NCBI RefSeq assembly: GCF_000721605.1
Contig: NZ_JOIZ01000009.1
Span: 62,001 to 126,000 of the forward strand
Length of the DNA: 64,000 bases
Reading direction: 5' to 3'
DNA from: Streptomyces sp. NRRL S-37
GTDB lineage: Bacteria; Actinomycetota; Actinomycetes; Streptomycetales; Streptomycetaceae
Part shown: piece after piece, positions 36,498 to 46,178 of the stretch
How positions within the stretch are numbered: position 1 is the first letter of the stretch
Layout: each line of letters starts with the position of its first letter
The notes under the pieces: generated by a model
What the model saw: the letters and a program-made list of their open reading frames with translations, nothing else
Database searches by the model: none
Told to the model about the DNA's origin: nothing
Program-made: the position numbers and the translations under genes

Positions 36498-39400
36498 ATG
36501 TACGACGAATCCGTCCCGCAACGTGGCGGGATGTCCCGGCGCACGGTCCTGGCCGCGGCGGTGACCGCGGGGACCGCGGCCGCCCTCGGCGCCGCCTCAC
36601 CCGGTGCCGCCGCGAGCCCCGCCGCCGGTGCCGCCGCGACCTCCGCGGCCAAAGGCGCCGCACCGGCCGCCGACTGGTTCGCCGCCCCCGCCCGGTCGGT
36701 GCGCCCGAAGTTCCGGTGGTGGTGGCCGGACGGTCTCGTGGACCCGGACGAGATAGCCCGCGAGATCGACCAGATCGCGGACGCGGGCTTCGGCGGAGCC
36801 GAGATCGCCGCCGTGCACCACAGCATCAAGGACAAGTCGCTGCTCGACACCGCCCGGCACGGCTGGGGCGGCAGACCCTGGCGCGACGGCGTCGAGGCGG
36901 CCCTGCGCCGGGCGGCCAGACGCGGCCTCACCGTGGACCTCACCCTCGGCCCGAGCTGGCCCGCGGCCGTCCCCGGTGTCACCCCCGACGACGAGGCGGC
37001 GGCCCAGGAACTCGTCCACGGCCGGGTCCCGCTGGCCGGCGGTACCACCTACCGCGGACCGGTCCCCCCGCCCGCGCACGAGGCCGCCCCCGGCGTCACC
37101 CGTGAGCACCTCGTCGCCGTCCAGGCGGCCCGGGTGGACACCGCCAACTCCACCCGCAAGGAGACCGGGCTCGACCCCGACAGCGTCCGCGACCTGACCG
37201 GCACCGTCACCGACGGCACCCTGGAGTGGACCGCGCCCGCCGAGGGCGACTGGGTACTGATCTCGTACTGGCGGCGCGGCTCGGGACAGCAGCCCGAATC
37301 CGGCCCCCACACCGCCCCCGCCGCCTACGTGGTCGACCACCTCGGTGAGGCCGGCACCGACGCCGTCACCGGTTTCTGGGACCGCCACATCCTCACCGGC
37401 TCCCTGCGGAGCCTGCTCCGGGCCGCGGGCGGTGCCTTCTTCGAGGACTCCGTGGAACTGGAGACCGACGGACTGGTCTGGACGCGGCGGCTGCCGGAGG
37501 AGTTCGAGAAGCGCACGGGCCGCCCCCTGCTGCCCCACCTGCCCGCCGTCGTCCTCGACGACAGCAACCAGGTGTTCGCCTTCGACGCCCAGCTGACCCG
37601 GCAGATCCGGCACGACTTCTGGGCCACCGTGTCCGACCTGTTCAACCGCCACCACGTGCGCGCCCTCAGGGACTGGGCGCACGGCCTCGGCATGACCCTG
37701 CGCGCCCAGCCCTACGGCCTGCAGACCGACTCCATCGCCTCCGCCGCGATCCTCGACATCGCCGAGGGCGAGTCCCTCGGCTTCAAGAACCTCGACGACT
37801 ACCGCTGCCTGGCCGGCGGCCGGGACATGGCGGGGCACACCGTGCTCTCCTGCGAGTCGGGCGCCTACAACGGCTCCGCCTACAGCACCACCTGGGACCG
37901 CGTGCTGCGCACCATGGGCGGCGCCTACGCGGCCGGCGTCAACCAGACCGTCCTGCACGGCTTCTCCTACGCGAAGGCCCCGGAGTCGCAGTGGCCGGGC
38001 TTCGCCGCCTTCAGCCCCTACAACGGCACCGCCGGCTACAGCGAGTCCTGGGGTCCCCGGCAGCCCACCTGGCGGCACGCCGAGGACGTCTCCGGCTACC
38101 TCGGCCGCGTCCACCAGGTCCTCCAGGCCGGCACGGTCCGCGCGGACGTCGCCGTCTTCCGGCAGACCGGCTACTCCGCCACCGGCATCGGCGCCTCCTG
38201 GTTCACCTCGACCGGCGTCCCGCTCGGATGGACCCACCAGTTCCTCAGCGGCCCGCTGCTCGACCTGCCGAACGCCAAGGTGTCCGGCGGCCGGCTCGCC
38301 CCGGACGGCCCGGCCTACAAGGCCCTGTTCGTCGAGGGCGACTTCTTCTACGGCTCCACCCCCACCCTCGCCCTGGCCGACGCCCGCAAGCTGCTCCGCT
38401 TCGCCGAGGCCGGGCTGCCCACGGTGTTCCTCGGCGCCTTCGACCAGGCGCTCACGCCGGGCGTCCCGGAGTCCGGGGAGACGGAGCGGCTGCGGGACGT
38501 CCTGGCCCGCCTGCTCGCCCTGCCCAACGTGGTCCGGGTCACCGACAAGACGGCGGTCGGCGGCGCGCTCGCGTCCCTCGGCGTCACCCCCGACGTCCGT
38601 TACTCCACCGCCTCCACGCTCCTCAACGCCCACCGGGTGACGGACCAGGCGGACTTCTACTACCTGTGCAACGGCAAGCACGCCGAGACCGTCAAGCCGC
38701 CCGTCGCCGCGATCGACCACGAGGTCACCCTGCGCCGCACCCGCGGCGGCGCGTTCGTGCCCTACCTCCTCGACCCCTGGACGGGCCGGGTCGAACGCGC
38801 CGCGCGGTACACGGCGCAGGGCGACGAGGTCACCCTGCGCGTCGCGCTGCGGCCCGGCCAGACCACGATCGTGGCGCTGGGACGGCCGGGGCTCTTCGGG
38901 GACCGCAACGGCAACCGTCCGCACGCCGTCTCCTCGGACGCCGACGAGGTGTTGTTCACCCGTGGCGGGCTCACCGTGCGGGCCGGCGCCGGAGGCACGT
39001 ACCGGACCCGGCTGTCGCAGGGCCGCACGGTCACCACCACCCTCCCGGACGTGCCCGCCGCGATCGAGCCGGAGCGCTGGCACCTCGACGTGGACGACTG
39101 GTTCCCCGGCGCCGACGCGACCCGGACCGAGACCGTGCGCCGCGGCGTCGACCTCGACACCCTGCTGCCCTGGTCGCGCATCCCCGAACTGGCGGACTCG
39201 GCAGGCGTCGGCACGTACCGCACCACCGTCGTGCTCCCGGACGACTGGACCTCCTCCCACGGCGCCGTGCTGGACCTGGGGCAGGTCAGCGACACCTTCC
39301 GGGTGACGGTCAACGGGCGGGCCGCGGGCCCCGCCGACCGCCTGTGCCCCGTCATCGACGTCGGTCCGCTGCTGCGGCGGGGCGAGAACACCCTCGAGAT

Positions 39401-39530
39401 CGAGGTGGCGACACCGCTCGTCAACCGCCTGCGGACGACCCGCCCGGAGGTCTTCGGCGGGGTCGCCCGCCAGGACCACGGACTCGTGGGCCCGGTCCGC
39501 CTGGTGCCGTACGCCCAGACCACCCTCTGA
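36498..39530 (+). CDS. Secreted GH106-family alpha-L-rhamnosidase
   Basis: A 1010-residue Tat-exported glycosidase (GGMSRRTVLAAAVTAGTAA). FRWWWPDGLVDPDEIAREIDQIADAGFGGAEIAA is the family N-terminal signature of GH106, and GRPLLPHLPAVVLDDSNQ, DWAHGLGMTLRAQPYG, LSCESGAYNG and LRTMGGAYAAGVNQTVLHGFSYAK line the barrel. The C-terminal part (YRTTVVLPDDWTSSHGAVLDLGQVSDTFRVTVNGRAAG) is a galactose-binding-like beta-sandwich. GH106 enzymes release terminal alpha-L-rhamnose from rhamnogalacturonan and other glycans. ATG 36498 is the best start: 27 bases after operator A, GGGG upstream. Confidence 0.87.
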   Translation: MYDESVPQRGGMSRRTVLAAAVTAGTAAALGAASPGAAASPAAGAAATSAAKGAAPAADWFAAPARSVRPKFRWWWPDGLVDPDEIAREIDQIADAGFGGAEIAAVHHSIKDKSLLDTARHGWGGRPWRDGVEAALRRAARRGLTVDLTLGPSWPAAVPGVTPDDEAAAQELVHGRVPLAGGTTYRGPVPPPAHEAAPGVTREHLVAVQAARVDTANSTRKETGLDPDSVRDLTGTVTDGTLEWTAPAEGDWVLISYWRRGSGQQPESGPHTAPAAYVVDHLGEAGTDAVTGFWDRHILTGSLRSLLRAAGGAFFEDSVELETDGLVWTRRLPEEFEKRTGRPLLPHLPAVVLDDSNQVFAFDAQLTRQIRHDFWATVSDLFNRHHVRALRDWAHGLGMTLRAQPYGLQTDSIASAAILDIAEGESLGFKNLDDYRCLAGGRDMAGHTVLSCESGAYNGSAYSTTWDRVLRTMGGAYAAGVNQTVLHGFSYAKAPESQWPGFAAFSPYNGTAGYSESWGPRQPTWRHAEDVSGYLGRVHQVLQAGTVRADVAVFRQTGYSATGIGASWFTSTGVPLGWTHQFLSGPLLDLPNAKVSGGRLAPDGPAYKALFVEGDFFYGSTPTLALADARKLLRFAEAGLPTVFLGAFDQALTPGVPESGETERLRDVLARLLALPNVVRVTDKTAVGGALASLGVTPDVRYSTASTLLNAHRVTDQADFYYLCNGKHAETVKPPVAAIDHEVTLRRTRGGAFVPYLLDPWTGRVERAARYTAQGDEVTLRVALRPGQTTIVALGRPGLFGDRNGNRPHAVSSDADEVLFTRGGLTVRAGAGGTYRTRLSQGRTVTTTLPDVPAAIEPERWHLDVDDWFPGADATRTETVRRGVDLDTLLPWSRIPELADSAGVGTYRTTVVLPDDWTSSHGAVLDLGQVSDTFRVTVNGRAAGPADRLCPVIDVGPLLRRGENTLEIEVATPLVNRLRTTRPEVFGGVARQDHGLVGPVRLVPYAQTTL

Positions 39531-39544
39531 TTGAACGTTTCAAC
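39531..39544. promoter_or_regulatory. LacI-type operator B (half-site intact)
   Basis: TTGAACGTTTCAAC, immediately after the GH106 stop. The right half CGTTTCAAC matches operators A and C; the left arm lacks one A of the ideal TTGAAACGTTTCAA. It may be a weak or auxiliary site, or chance. Confidence 0.5.
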
Positions 39545-39695
39545 TCTTCCGATTCCCGCCGGGGCCGCCCGGCCATGAGACAGCCGCCGCGCGGACGGTG
39601 CCCACGCCCGTCCGCGCGGCGGCATGCCCGCGTGCGCCCGAATCGTGCACGTCATAGGGGCACTTGTCGCCTCCCTGCGCATCCTGTGAGAACCC

Positions 39696-39755
39696 TTGAC
39701 GCTCGCTGCGGCGGCGCTTAGCGTCTGCGCCGAGTCGAGTAAAACGATTCAACTC
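39696..39755 (+). promoter_or_regulatory. Putative GH127 promoter with LacI-type operator C
   Basis: TTGACG (39696-39701), 17-base spacer, TAGCGT (39719-39724), then GTAAAACGATTCAACTC (39739-39755) whose CGATTCAAC half matches operators A and B. Same arrangement as the GH106 promoter, so both are probably under one repressor. Confidence 0.65.
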
Positions 39756-39816
39756 CCCTTGGTCTCCCCGTTCCTGACCCACCCGCCGCCGTTGCCAGTG
39801 AAGGGAGCCCCGCGCC

Positions 39817-42426
39817 ATGCCCGCGTCCTCCGGCAGGCCCGCCCCGTCCAGACGTCAGATCCTGTTCACCGCGTCCGCCGCGACCGCCGCGGCGGTGACG
39901 GCCCCCTCGTCCCCGGCCGCTGCGGCACCCATGTCCGCACCGGCGTCCGTACCCGCACCGGCGTCCGTGCCCCCCGGACGGGCCGGCGCGACCGGCCCGG
40001 AGCCGGCGCTGGACGAGTTCGCGCTCTCCGAGGTCCGGCTGCTCGAGAGCCCGTTCCTCGCCAACATGCGCCGCACCTGCGCCTATCTGCTCTTCGTCGA
40101 CACCGACCGGCTGCTGCACACCTTCCGCCTGAACGTCGGCCTGCCGTCGTCGGCACAACCCTGCGGCGGCTGGGAGGCCCCCACCGTCCAGCTGCGCGGC
40201 CACACCACCGGGCACCTGCTCAGCGCCCTGGCCCAGGCCCACGCCGCCACCGGTGACCGCGCCTACGCGGACAAGGCCCGCGCGCTCGTCCCGGCGCTCG
40301 CCGAGTGCCAGCGGGCGGCACCGTCGGCCGGCTTCCACCGGGGCTACCTCTCCGCGTTCCCGGAGACGGTCTTCGACCAGCTGGAGGCCGGCGGGAAGCC
40401 GTGGGCGCCCTACTACACGCTGCACAAGATCATGGCCGGTCTGCTGGACCAGTACCGGCTGGCCGGTGACGCGCAGGCCCTGGACGTCCTGCTGGAGATG
40501 GCCGCCTGGGCCGAGGCCCGCACCGCGCCGCTGTCCCACGAGCGGATGCAGAGCGTGCTGAAGGTCGAGTTCGGTGGCATGAACGACGTCCTCACCCGGC
40601 TGTACCTGGTGACCGGCGACCCGGCGCACCTGCGCACCGCCCGGCGCTTCGACCACGACGAGCTGTACGCGCCGCTGGCCGCCGGCCGCGACGAACTCGC
40701 CGGCCGCCACGCCAACACGGAGATCGCCAAGGTGGTCGGCGCCGTACCGGGCTACGAGGCCACCGGCGAACGACGCTACCTGGACATCGCCGACACCTTC
40801 TGGACCACCGTCGTACGCGACCACTCGTACGCCATCGGAGGCAACTCCGACAAGGAACTCTTCGGGCCTCCCGGCGAGATCGTCAGCCGGCTCTCGACGG
40901 TCACCTGCGAGAACTGCAACAGCTACAACATGCTCAAGCTCGGCCGCCACCTCTTCCGCCACCGCCCCGAGCGCGCCGACTACCTGGACCACTACGAGTG
41001 GACCCTCTACAACCAGATGCTCGCCGAGCAGGACCCCGACTCCGAGCACGGCTTCGTCACCTACTACACGGGGCTGTGGGCGGGCTCGCGGCGGGAGCCC
41101 AAGGGCGGGCTGGGCGCCGCCCCCGGCAGCTACAGCGGGGACTACGACAACTTCTCCTGCGACCACGGCACCGGCCTGGAGACGCACACCAAGTTCGCCG
41201 ACACCATCTACTTCCGCTCCCGCGGCACCCGCCGGCCCGAGCTGTACGTCAACCTGTTCATCCCCTCCGAAGTGCGCTGGGAGCAGAAGGGGGTGACGCT
41301 GCGTCAGGAGACGGAGTACCCCGCGGGCGACCGCACCCGCCTCACCGTCACCGCCGGACAGGCGCGCTTCACCCTGCGGATCCGCGTCCCCGCCTGGGTC
41401 GCCGACGCCGACGGGCGGCGGGCCGTGCTGAAGGTCAACGGCCGGACCGCCGGGACGCGGCCCGCGGCGGGCGGCTACGCCGCCGTCACCCGCCACTGGC
41501 GCACCGGGGACACCGTGGAACTCGTCCTGCCGCGCGTCCCCGTCTGGCGCCCGGCGCCCGACAACCCGCAGGTGGCATCGTTGTCCTACGGTCCGCTGGT
41601 GCTGGCCGGCGCATACGGAGACACCGGCCTCGCGACCCTCCCCGTCATCCGCCCCGACACCCTGCGCCGCACCCCCGGCGAGAAGACCGCGTTCACCGCG
41701 GTCGCGGACGGCGGCCGCGTCGCCCTGCGCCCCTTCCACGAGGTCCACCACCAGAACTACAACGTGTACTGGGCGGTCACACCGCGCCGCACACCTGCGC
41801 GGGACGTCGCCCACTACCCCCTCGACGAGGGCGGCGGCACCTCGGCCGCGGACCGCACCGGGACCTTCGCCGACGCCGCCCTCGCCGGCGGCGCCGCCTG
41901 GAGCTCCGACGACGGCGTGCCCGCGGTGACCCTCGACGGGCGCGACGGCCACGTCGCGCTGCCCGCCGGACTGCCCGGCGGCCTCGACGAGCTGACCGTG
42001 GCGGTACGCGTGCGGGTGGACGCCCTCGCGCCCTCCGCGCGCGTCTTCGACCTCGGCTACCACAAGGACACCTACCTCTTCCTCGCCGCGACCACGGGCG
42101 CAGGCCGCGCCCGCGCGGCCCTGAAGATCTCCGGCATGGAGCGGGAGGACGTCGTCGACGCCACCGGCCCGCTGCCGACCGGCCGGTGGGTCCACGTGGC
42201 ACTCACCCTCGGCGGCGGCACCGGAGTGCTCTACGTCGACGGAGCCGAAGCGGGCCGCAACCCGGCCATGGTGGCCGGCCCCCTCCTCCTCGGCCGCACC
42301 AGCCGCAACTTCCTCGGCCGCTCGCAGAACAGCACCCACCCCTGTCTGCGCGGGGCCGTCCGCGACTTCCGGCTGCGCAACCGGGCCCTGACCGCCGACG
42401 AGGTGCGCCGGCTCGCCCAGGGCTGA
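39817..42426 (+). CDS. Secreted GH127/GH146-like beta-L-arabinofuranosidase with C-terminal LamG domain
   Basis: An 869-residue protein with an N-terminal SRRQILFTASAA Tat-like signal and Pro/Ala linker. The (alpha/alpha)6-barrel has CGGWEAP, LHKIMAGLLDQYRLAGD, VEFGGMNDVLTRLY and IGGNSDKELFG. STVTCENCNSYNMLKLGRHLF carries the Glu-x-Cys catalytic/zinc region (ENC). Family members use a cysteine nucleophile with zinc ligands and a downstream Cys-Cys pair; here that place reads FSCDHGTGLE, with only one Cys. A concanavalin-like LamG domain (RDVAHYPLDEGGG... WVHVALTLGGGTGVLYVDG) follows from about 670. It likely acts on arabinose side chains; specificity is not certain. Confidence 0.85.
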   Translation: MPASSGRPAPSRRQILFTASAATAAAVTAPSSPAAAAPMSAPASVPAPASVPPGRAGATGPEPALDEFALSEVRLLESPFLANMRRTCAYLLFVDTDRLLHTFRLNVGLPSSAQPCGGWEAPTVQLRGHTTGHLLSALAQAHAATGDRAYADKARALVPALAECQRAAPSAGFHRGYLSAFPETVFDQLEAGGKPWAPYYTLHKIMAGLLDQYRLAGDAQALDVLLEMAAWAEARTAPLSHERMQSVLKVEFGGMNDVLTRLYLVTGDPAHLRTARRFDHDELYAPLAAGRDELAGRHANTEIAKVVGAVPGYEATGERRYLDIADTFWTTVVRDHSYAIGGNSDKELFGPPGEIVSRLSTVTCENCNSYNMLKLGRHLFRHRPERADYLDHYEWTLYNQMLAEQDPDSEHGFVTYYTGLWAGSRREPKGGLGAAPGSYSGDYDNFSCDHGTGLETHTKFADTIYFRSRGTRRPELYVNLFIPSEVRWEQKGVTLRQETEYPAGDRTRLTVTAGQARFTLRIRVPAWVADADGRRAVLKVNGRTAGTRPAAGGYAAVTRHWRTGDTVELVLPRVPVWRPAPDNPQVASLSYGPLVLAGAYGDTGLATLPVIRPDTLRRTPGEKTAFTAVADGGRVALRPFHEVHHQNYNVYWAVTPRRTPARDVAHYPLDEGGGTSAADRTGTFADAALAGGAAWSSDDGVPAVTLDGRDGHVALPAGLPGGLDELTVAVRVRVDALAPSARVFDLGYHKDTYLFLAATTGAGRARAALKISGMEREDVVDATGPLPTGRWVHVALTLGGGTGVLYVDGAEAGRNPAMVAGPLLLGRTSRNFLGRSQNSTHPCLRGAVRDFRLRNRALTADEVRRLAQG

Positions 42427-42489
42427 GCGGCACCCCGCGCCCACGGCCCGCCCGCCCCGCCCCCCATCACCCACTCCAGGAGCTCCGCC

Positions 42490-45400
42490 ATGCCCGAAGA
42501 CGTGACCCCCGAACGCCCCGACGGCCCCGACGGCGCCCTCTCCAGACGCCGGTTCGTGGCCGCCGCGGGCGCCACCGGCGCCCTGGCCGCCGTCGGCCTC
42601 CCCGAGGCCGCCTCCGCCGCCTCCGCCGACGGAGCGGCGAAGACCGCCGCGGGACACGGCCGGGACGCCTTCTCGCCCCGGCGCTTCGCCGACCCGCGCC
42701 GCGACAGCCGCCCCACCGTCTACTGGTACTGGAACGGCCCCGTCACCCCCGAACTCGTGGACCGCCAGATGGCGGACCTCCGGGACAAGGGCATGTACGA
42801 GGTCGTCCTCTTCTCCTTCGACAACGCCGAGATGAGCCCGGTGTTCTTCACCGAGGAGTGGTTCGGCATCGTGGGCCACGTCCTGCGCACCGCCGAACGC
42901 ACCGGCATGCGGGTGTGGCTGTTCAACGACGACCACTTCCCCAGCGGACGCGCGGGGGAGTTCATCGTCAAGGGCGGACAGGTCGGCGGCCGCACCTACG
43001 CCCCCCGGCCCGACCTGCGCCTGAAGGCACTGGCCCGCTCCACCACCGTGGTGCGCGGCCCGGCCGCCGTCGACCTGCGCCGCAGCACCGGAGTCGGGGT
43101 CGAGGCGGGACGCCTGGTGGCCGACGCCGCCGTGCTCCACGGCGCCACCGTCCTGCGCGACAGCGCCGGCTGGACCGACTACACCGTCACCGGCAGCGCC
43201 AAGGCCGAGCACGGCGCGGCCGGTCTCGTCGTCCGCGGCTCGGCCGACGGACGCTCCGGGTACGCCGTCACCTTCGACCAGACCGGAGTGACCACCGTCC
43301 ACCGGCTGGCCCCCGGCACGGAACCCGCCGAGCTGCTGCGCAGCACCCGCACCGACGGCTTCAACAAGACCAGGTTCCACACCCTGCGGGTCACCGTCCG
43401 CGCCGACACGGTGTCCGTCACCCTCGACGGCCGGGACAAGGGCACCGTCCGGGACTCCGCCCACGCCACGGGCGGCGCCGGCGTGCGCGCCGTCGACGAC
43501 CAGCGTGCCCTCTGGGAGAACCTCACCGTCGAGGGCGCCGACGGCGCCGTCCTGTACGACGCGGCCTTCGACGACCCCGCCGCCGCCCGGGACTTCCCCG
43601 AGAAGGAGCTGCCGGCCGGGGACTTCACGGTCGCCGCCGCGGCCGCACGCCCCGTGGGCGCGGCCGACGTCACCGACCTCACCGGCCGGCTGACCGGCGA
43701 CCACACCTGGCAGGTGCCGGCGGGGGAGTGGCAGGTGGACCTCTTCGGCGGGGTCCTCCTCGTCGACGACTCCCAGGGATACAGCCGCAGTTACGTCGAC
43801 CTGCTCGACGACGAACCGGTCGAGCTGTTCCTCGACATCGTCCCCGCTGAGTACCACCGCCGCTTCGGACGGTACTTCGGCACGGTCGTCCCCGGCTTCT
43901 GGGACGACGAGCCCTTCTTCGCCTCCGCCGAGGCCCACTTCAAGCGCCTGCCGTGGTCACCCTCCCTCGAAGGGGCCCTGCGCGCCGTCGGCGTCACCCC
44001 CGGCGCCGCCTACGCCGCCGCCTTCGACGACCTCGGCCGCACGGGCCGCACCGTCCGCGGCCGCTACTGGCAGGCCGTCTCCGACCGCTTCGCCAAGGCC
44101 TTCGAGAAGCAGGCCCGGCTGTACGACGAGTGGGGCGTCGCCCTCATCACCAACCCGCTCTACGACGAGACCGCCCCCGCCAAGCGCATCGTCACCACCG
44201 GCGACCTGCACAAGGTCCACCAGTGGGCGCAGGTGCCCGGCGGCGACATCATCACCGCCGAGTACCAGGCCGGCGAGCCCACCATGATCCCCCGCAACCC
44301 GGTCTCCGTCGCCCACCAGATGGGCCGTGAACGGGCCCTGCTGGAGATGTTCGGCAACATGGGCTGGCAGGTCACCCCCGCCTTCGTGCGCGCGACCGTG
44401 GGCGCGCAGGCGGCCCGCGGCGTCAACCTGACGGTGCTGCACGCGCTGTGGACCGACGAGGCCCGCGTGTACTTCCCGCCGCCGTTCGGCCCGCGCGCAC
44501 CCTGGTGGTGGGCGATGCGCCCGCTCGCCGAGTGGATCGGACGGCTCATGGAGGCCGGCCGCGGCACCTCCGCCGCCCGCACCGCGCTGCTGCAACCGCA
44601 GCGCGCGGCCGAGCAGGCGACCGGCACCGACCGGCAGGGCGACGTCGACGGCCCGCTCGCCGACGCTGCCTACGCCCTGGAACGCTCCCAGGTCGACTTC
44701 GACCTGCTGCACGAGGGCGCCCTCACCGGGGACCCGGCCCTGCGGGCCCACGCCGACGTCCGGGGAGGCCGGCTCGTGGTCGGCCACGCCGCCTACGACC
44801 TGGTGGTCGTTCCCGGGACGCCGACCCTGGCCGCGGACGGACTGCGGGTGCTGCGCGCGTTCGTCCGCGCGGGCGGCACCGTGATCGCGGTGGGCGCCCT
44901 GGACACCGACGAGGCCGACGGCAGCGACCGCACCCTCGCCCACGGTCTGCGCGACCTCTTCGGCGACCGTGTTCCCGGCAGCCGGACCCTCGGGCGCGGC
45001 CGCGCCGTACGCGTCGCGGACACCGGCGCGCTGGGCGCCGCCGTGACCGGCGCCGGGGCGGCCGCCGCCGTCCTCGACCCGCCCCGGGACGCCGTCCGGG
45101 TGCTGCGGGTACGGCAGGGCGCGGACACCGTCTTCCTGATCAACAACGAGAGCGGCGAGCGGGTCCGGACCGTCGCAGACCTGCCCGCCGCCGGCGTGCC
45201 CCGGATCTGGGACCCGGAGACCGGCACCGGCGGCCCGGCACCGCTGTACCGGAGCACCAAGGACGGCGTACGGCTCCCGCTGGACCTGGAGCCGTACCGG
45301 AGCCTGGTCGTCGTGGTGAGCCCCGGCGTCCGGCACGAGCCCCACCTCACGGAATCGCCCCTGCCGGTCCTGGCCGTGGAACGCCGCGCAGCGGTGCTCA

Positions 45401-45918
45401 GGGCCACCGTGGAGGCCGCCGAGCCCGGCACCCACACCCTCACCGGCACCGACGGCGGCCACCCGTACCGGGGCACCGTACGCGTCGACGACCCGCTCGA
45501 ACCGGTCCCGGTGACCGGCGACTGGACGTTCGCCTTCGCCCGCGACGGCGCCGCCCCCGTCACCGCGCCGCTGGGCAGCTGGACCGCGCACGACCCGCTG
45601 TTCTCCGGCAGCGGAACCTACACCACCACCGTCGACGTCGACGCCGGCCGGCTGCGCGGACGCCGCGTCCTGCTGGACCTCGGCGACGTGCGCGACGTCG
45701 CGGAGGTCACCGTCAACGGCACCGCGCTGCCGCCGCTGCTGTGGGCGCCGTTCGTCGCCGACGTCACCGGGCGGCTGCGCCCCGGCCGCAACACCCTGAG
45801 CGTGCGCGTCTCCAACACACTGTCCAACGAGCGCAAGAAGCCGCTGCCGTCCGGCCTGCTCGGCCCCGTGACCCTGCGGTTCCGGCACCGCGTCACGGCC
45901 GAACTGCGCCGCGTCTGA
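42490..45918 (+). CDS. Large secreted GH106-like glycoside hydrolase
   Basis: A 1142-residue Tat-exported protein (SRRRFVAAAGATGALAAVG). TVYWYWNGPVTPELVDRQMADLRDKGMYEVVLFSFD resembles the GH106 start, and MRVWLFNDDHFPSGRAGEFIV is the second barrel strand. After about 90 residues comes an inserted beta-sandwich (DYTVTGSAKAEHGAAGLVVRG... LDGRDKGTVRDSAHATGG) of a concanavalin type, then the rest of the barrel with VVPGFWDDEPFFASAEAHF (candidate acidic residues) and a galactose-binding-like C-terminal domain (VLLDLGDVRDVAEVTVNGTAL). AGGAG lies upstream of ATG 42490, 64 bases after the GH127 stop, so it is co-transcribed with it. Probably a rhamnosidase-related enzyme; not certain. Confidence 0.78.
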   Translation: MPEDVTPERPDGPDGALSRRRFVAAAGATGALAAVGLPEAASAASADGAAKTAAGHGRDAFSPRRFADPRRDSRPTVYWYWNGPVTPELVDRQMADLRDKGMYEVVLFSFDNAEMSPVFFTEEWFGIVGHVLRTAERTGMRVWLFNDDHFPSGRAGEFIVKGGQVGGRTYAPRPDLRLKALARSTTVVRGPAAVDLRRSTGVGVEAGRLVADAAVLHGATVLRDSAGWTDYTVTGSAKAEHGAAGLVVRGSADGRSGYAVTFDQTGVTTVHRLAPGTEPAELLRSTRTDGFNKTRFHTLRVTVRADTVSVTLDGRDKGTVRDSAHATGGAGVRAVDDQRALWENLTVEGADGAVLYDAAFDDPAAARDFPEKELPAGDFTVAAAAARPVGAADVTDLTGRLTGDHTWQVPAGEWQVDLFGGVLLVDDSQGYSRSYVDLLDDEPVELFLDIVPAEYHRRFGRYFGTVVPGFWDDEPFFASAEAHFKRLPWSPSLEGALRAVGVTPGAAYAAAFDDLGRTGRTVRGRYWQAVSDRFAKAFEKQARLYDEWGVALITNPLYDETAPAKRIVTTGDLHKVHQWAQVPGGDIITAEYQAGEPTMIPRNPVSVAHQMGRERALLEMFGNMGWQVTPAFVRATVGAQAARGVNLTVLHALWTDEARVYFPPPFGPRAPWWWAMRPLAEWIGRLMEAGRGTSAARTALLQPQRAAEQATGTDRQGDVDGPLADAAYALERSQVDFDLLHEGALTGDPALRAHADVRGGRLVVGHAAYDLVVVPGTPTLAADGLRVLRAFVRAGGTVIAVGALDTDEADGSDRTLAHGLRDLFGDRVPGSRTLGRGRAVRVADTGALGAAVTGAGAAAAVLDPPRDAVRVLRVRQGADTVFLINNESGERVRTVADLPAAGVPRIWDPETGTGGPAPLYRSTKDGVRLPLDLEPYRSLVVVVSPGVRHEPHLTESPLPVLAVERRAAVLRATVEAAEPGTHTLTGTDGGHPYRGTVRVDDPLEPVPVTGDWTFAFARDGAAPVTAPLGSWTAHDPLFSGSGTYTTTVDVDAGRLRGRRVLLDLGDVRDVAEVTVNGTALPPLLWAPFVADVTGRLRPGRNTLSVRVSNTLSNERKKPLPSGLLGPVTLRFRHRVTAELRRV

Positions 45919-46003
45919 ACCCCGTCCCGGCACCCCGACGGTCCCGCGCGCCGACACCGCGCGGTCCCCGGCCCGCGCGGCCGGGCAGGCCCTCCGGCCG
46001 CGG

Positions 46004-46122
46004 GACCGTAAAGACCCCCGTCCCGCGGCCGCGAAGACCCCTGTCCCGCGGCCGTGAAGACGCACGGCCCCGGAGCCGTGAAGACACCCGGTCCCGGGAC
46101 CGCGAAAAACCGCGGCCCCGGA
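46004..46122. repeat. Five imperfect 23-24 bp tandem repeats
   Basis: Units begin at 46004, 46028, 46051, 46075 and 46099, sharing a core CCGYGAAGAC followed by a C-rich stretch and CCCGNG. They fill the gap between the GH106-like stop and the GH78 start, outside any supported gene. Copy number may vary between strains. A hairpin-forming GC-rich character could also act as a transcript boundary. Confidence 0.8.
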
Positions 46123-46178
46123 ACCGGGCGGTGATCCCCGTCCCCGATCCGTCCCACCCACACCCGGCAGGAAGCCAC

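Noticed and set aside
36597..39479. 960-codon minus-strand open frame opposite GH106
   Set aside because: Same reason: a shadow of a clearly coding gene, no domain and no start context.
39718..43938. 1406-codon minus-strand open frame opposite the GH127 and GH106-like genes
   Set aside because: It is the antisense shadow of two well-supported glycosidases; its predicted protein is low-complexity Gly/Val/Ala/Arg without motifs, as expected from high GC at third positions.
46004..46122. CRISPR array
   Set aside because: Units are contiguous, imperfect and without unique spacers; no cas genes in the window.
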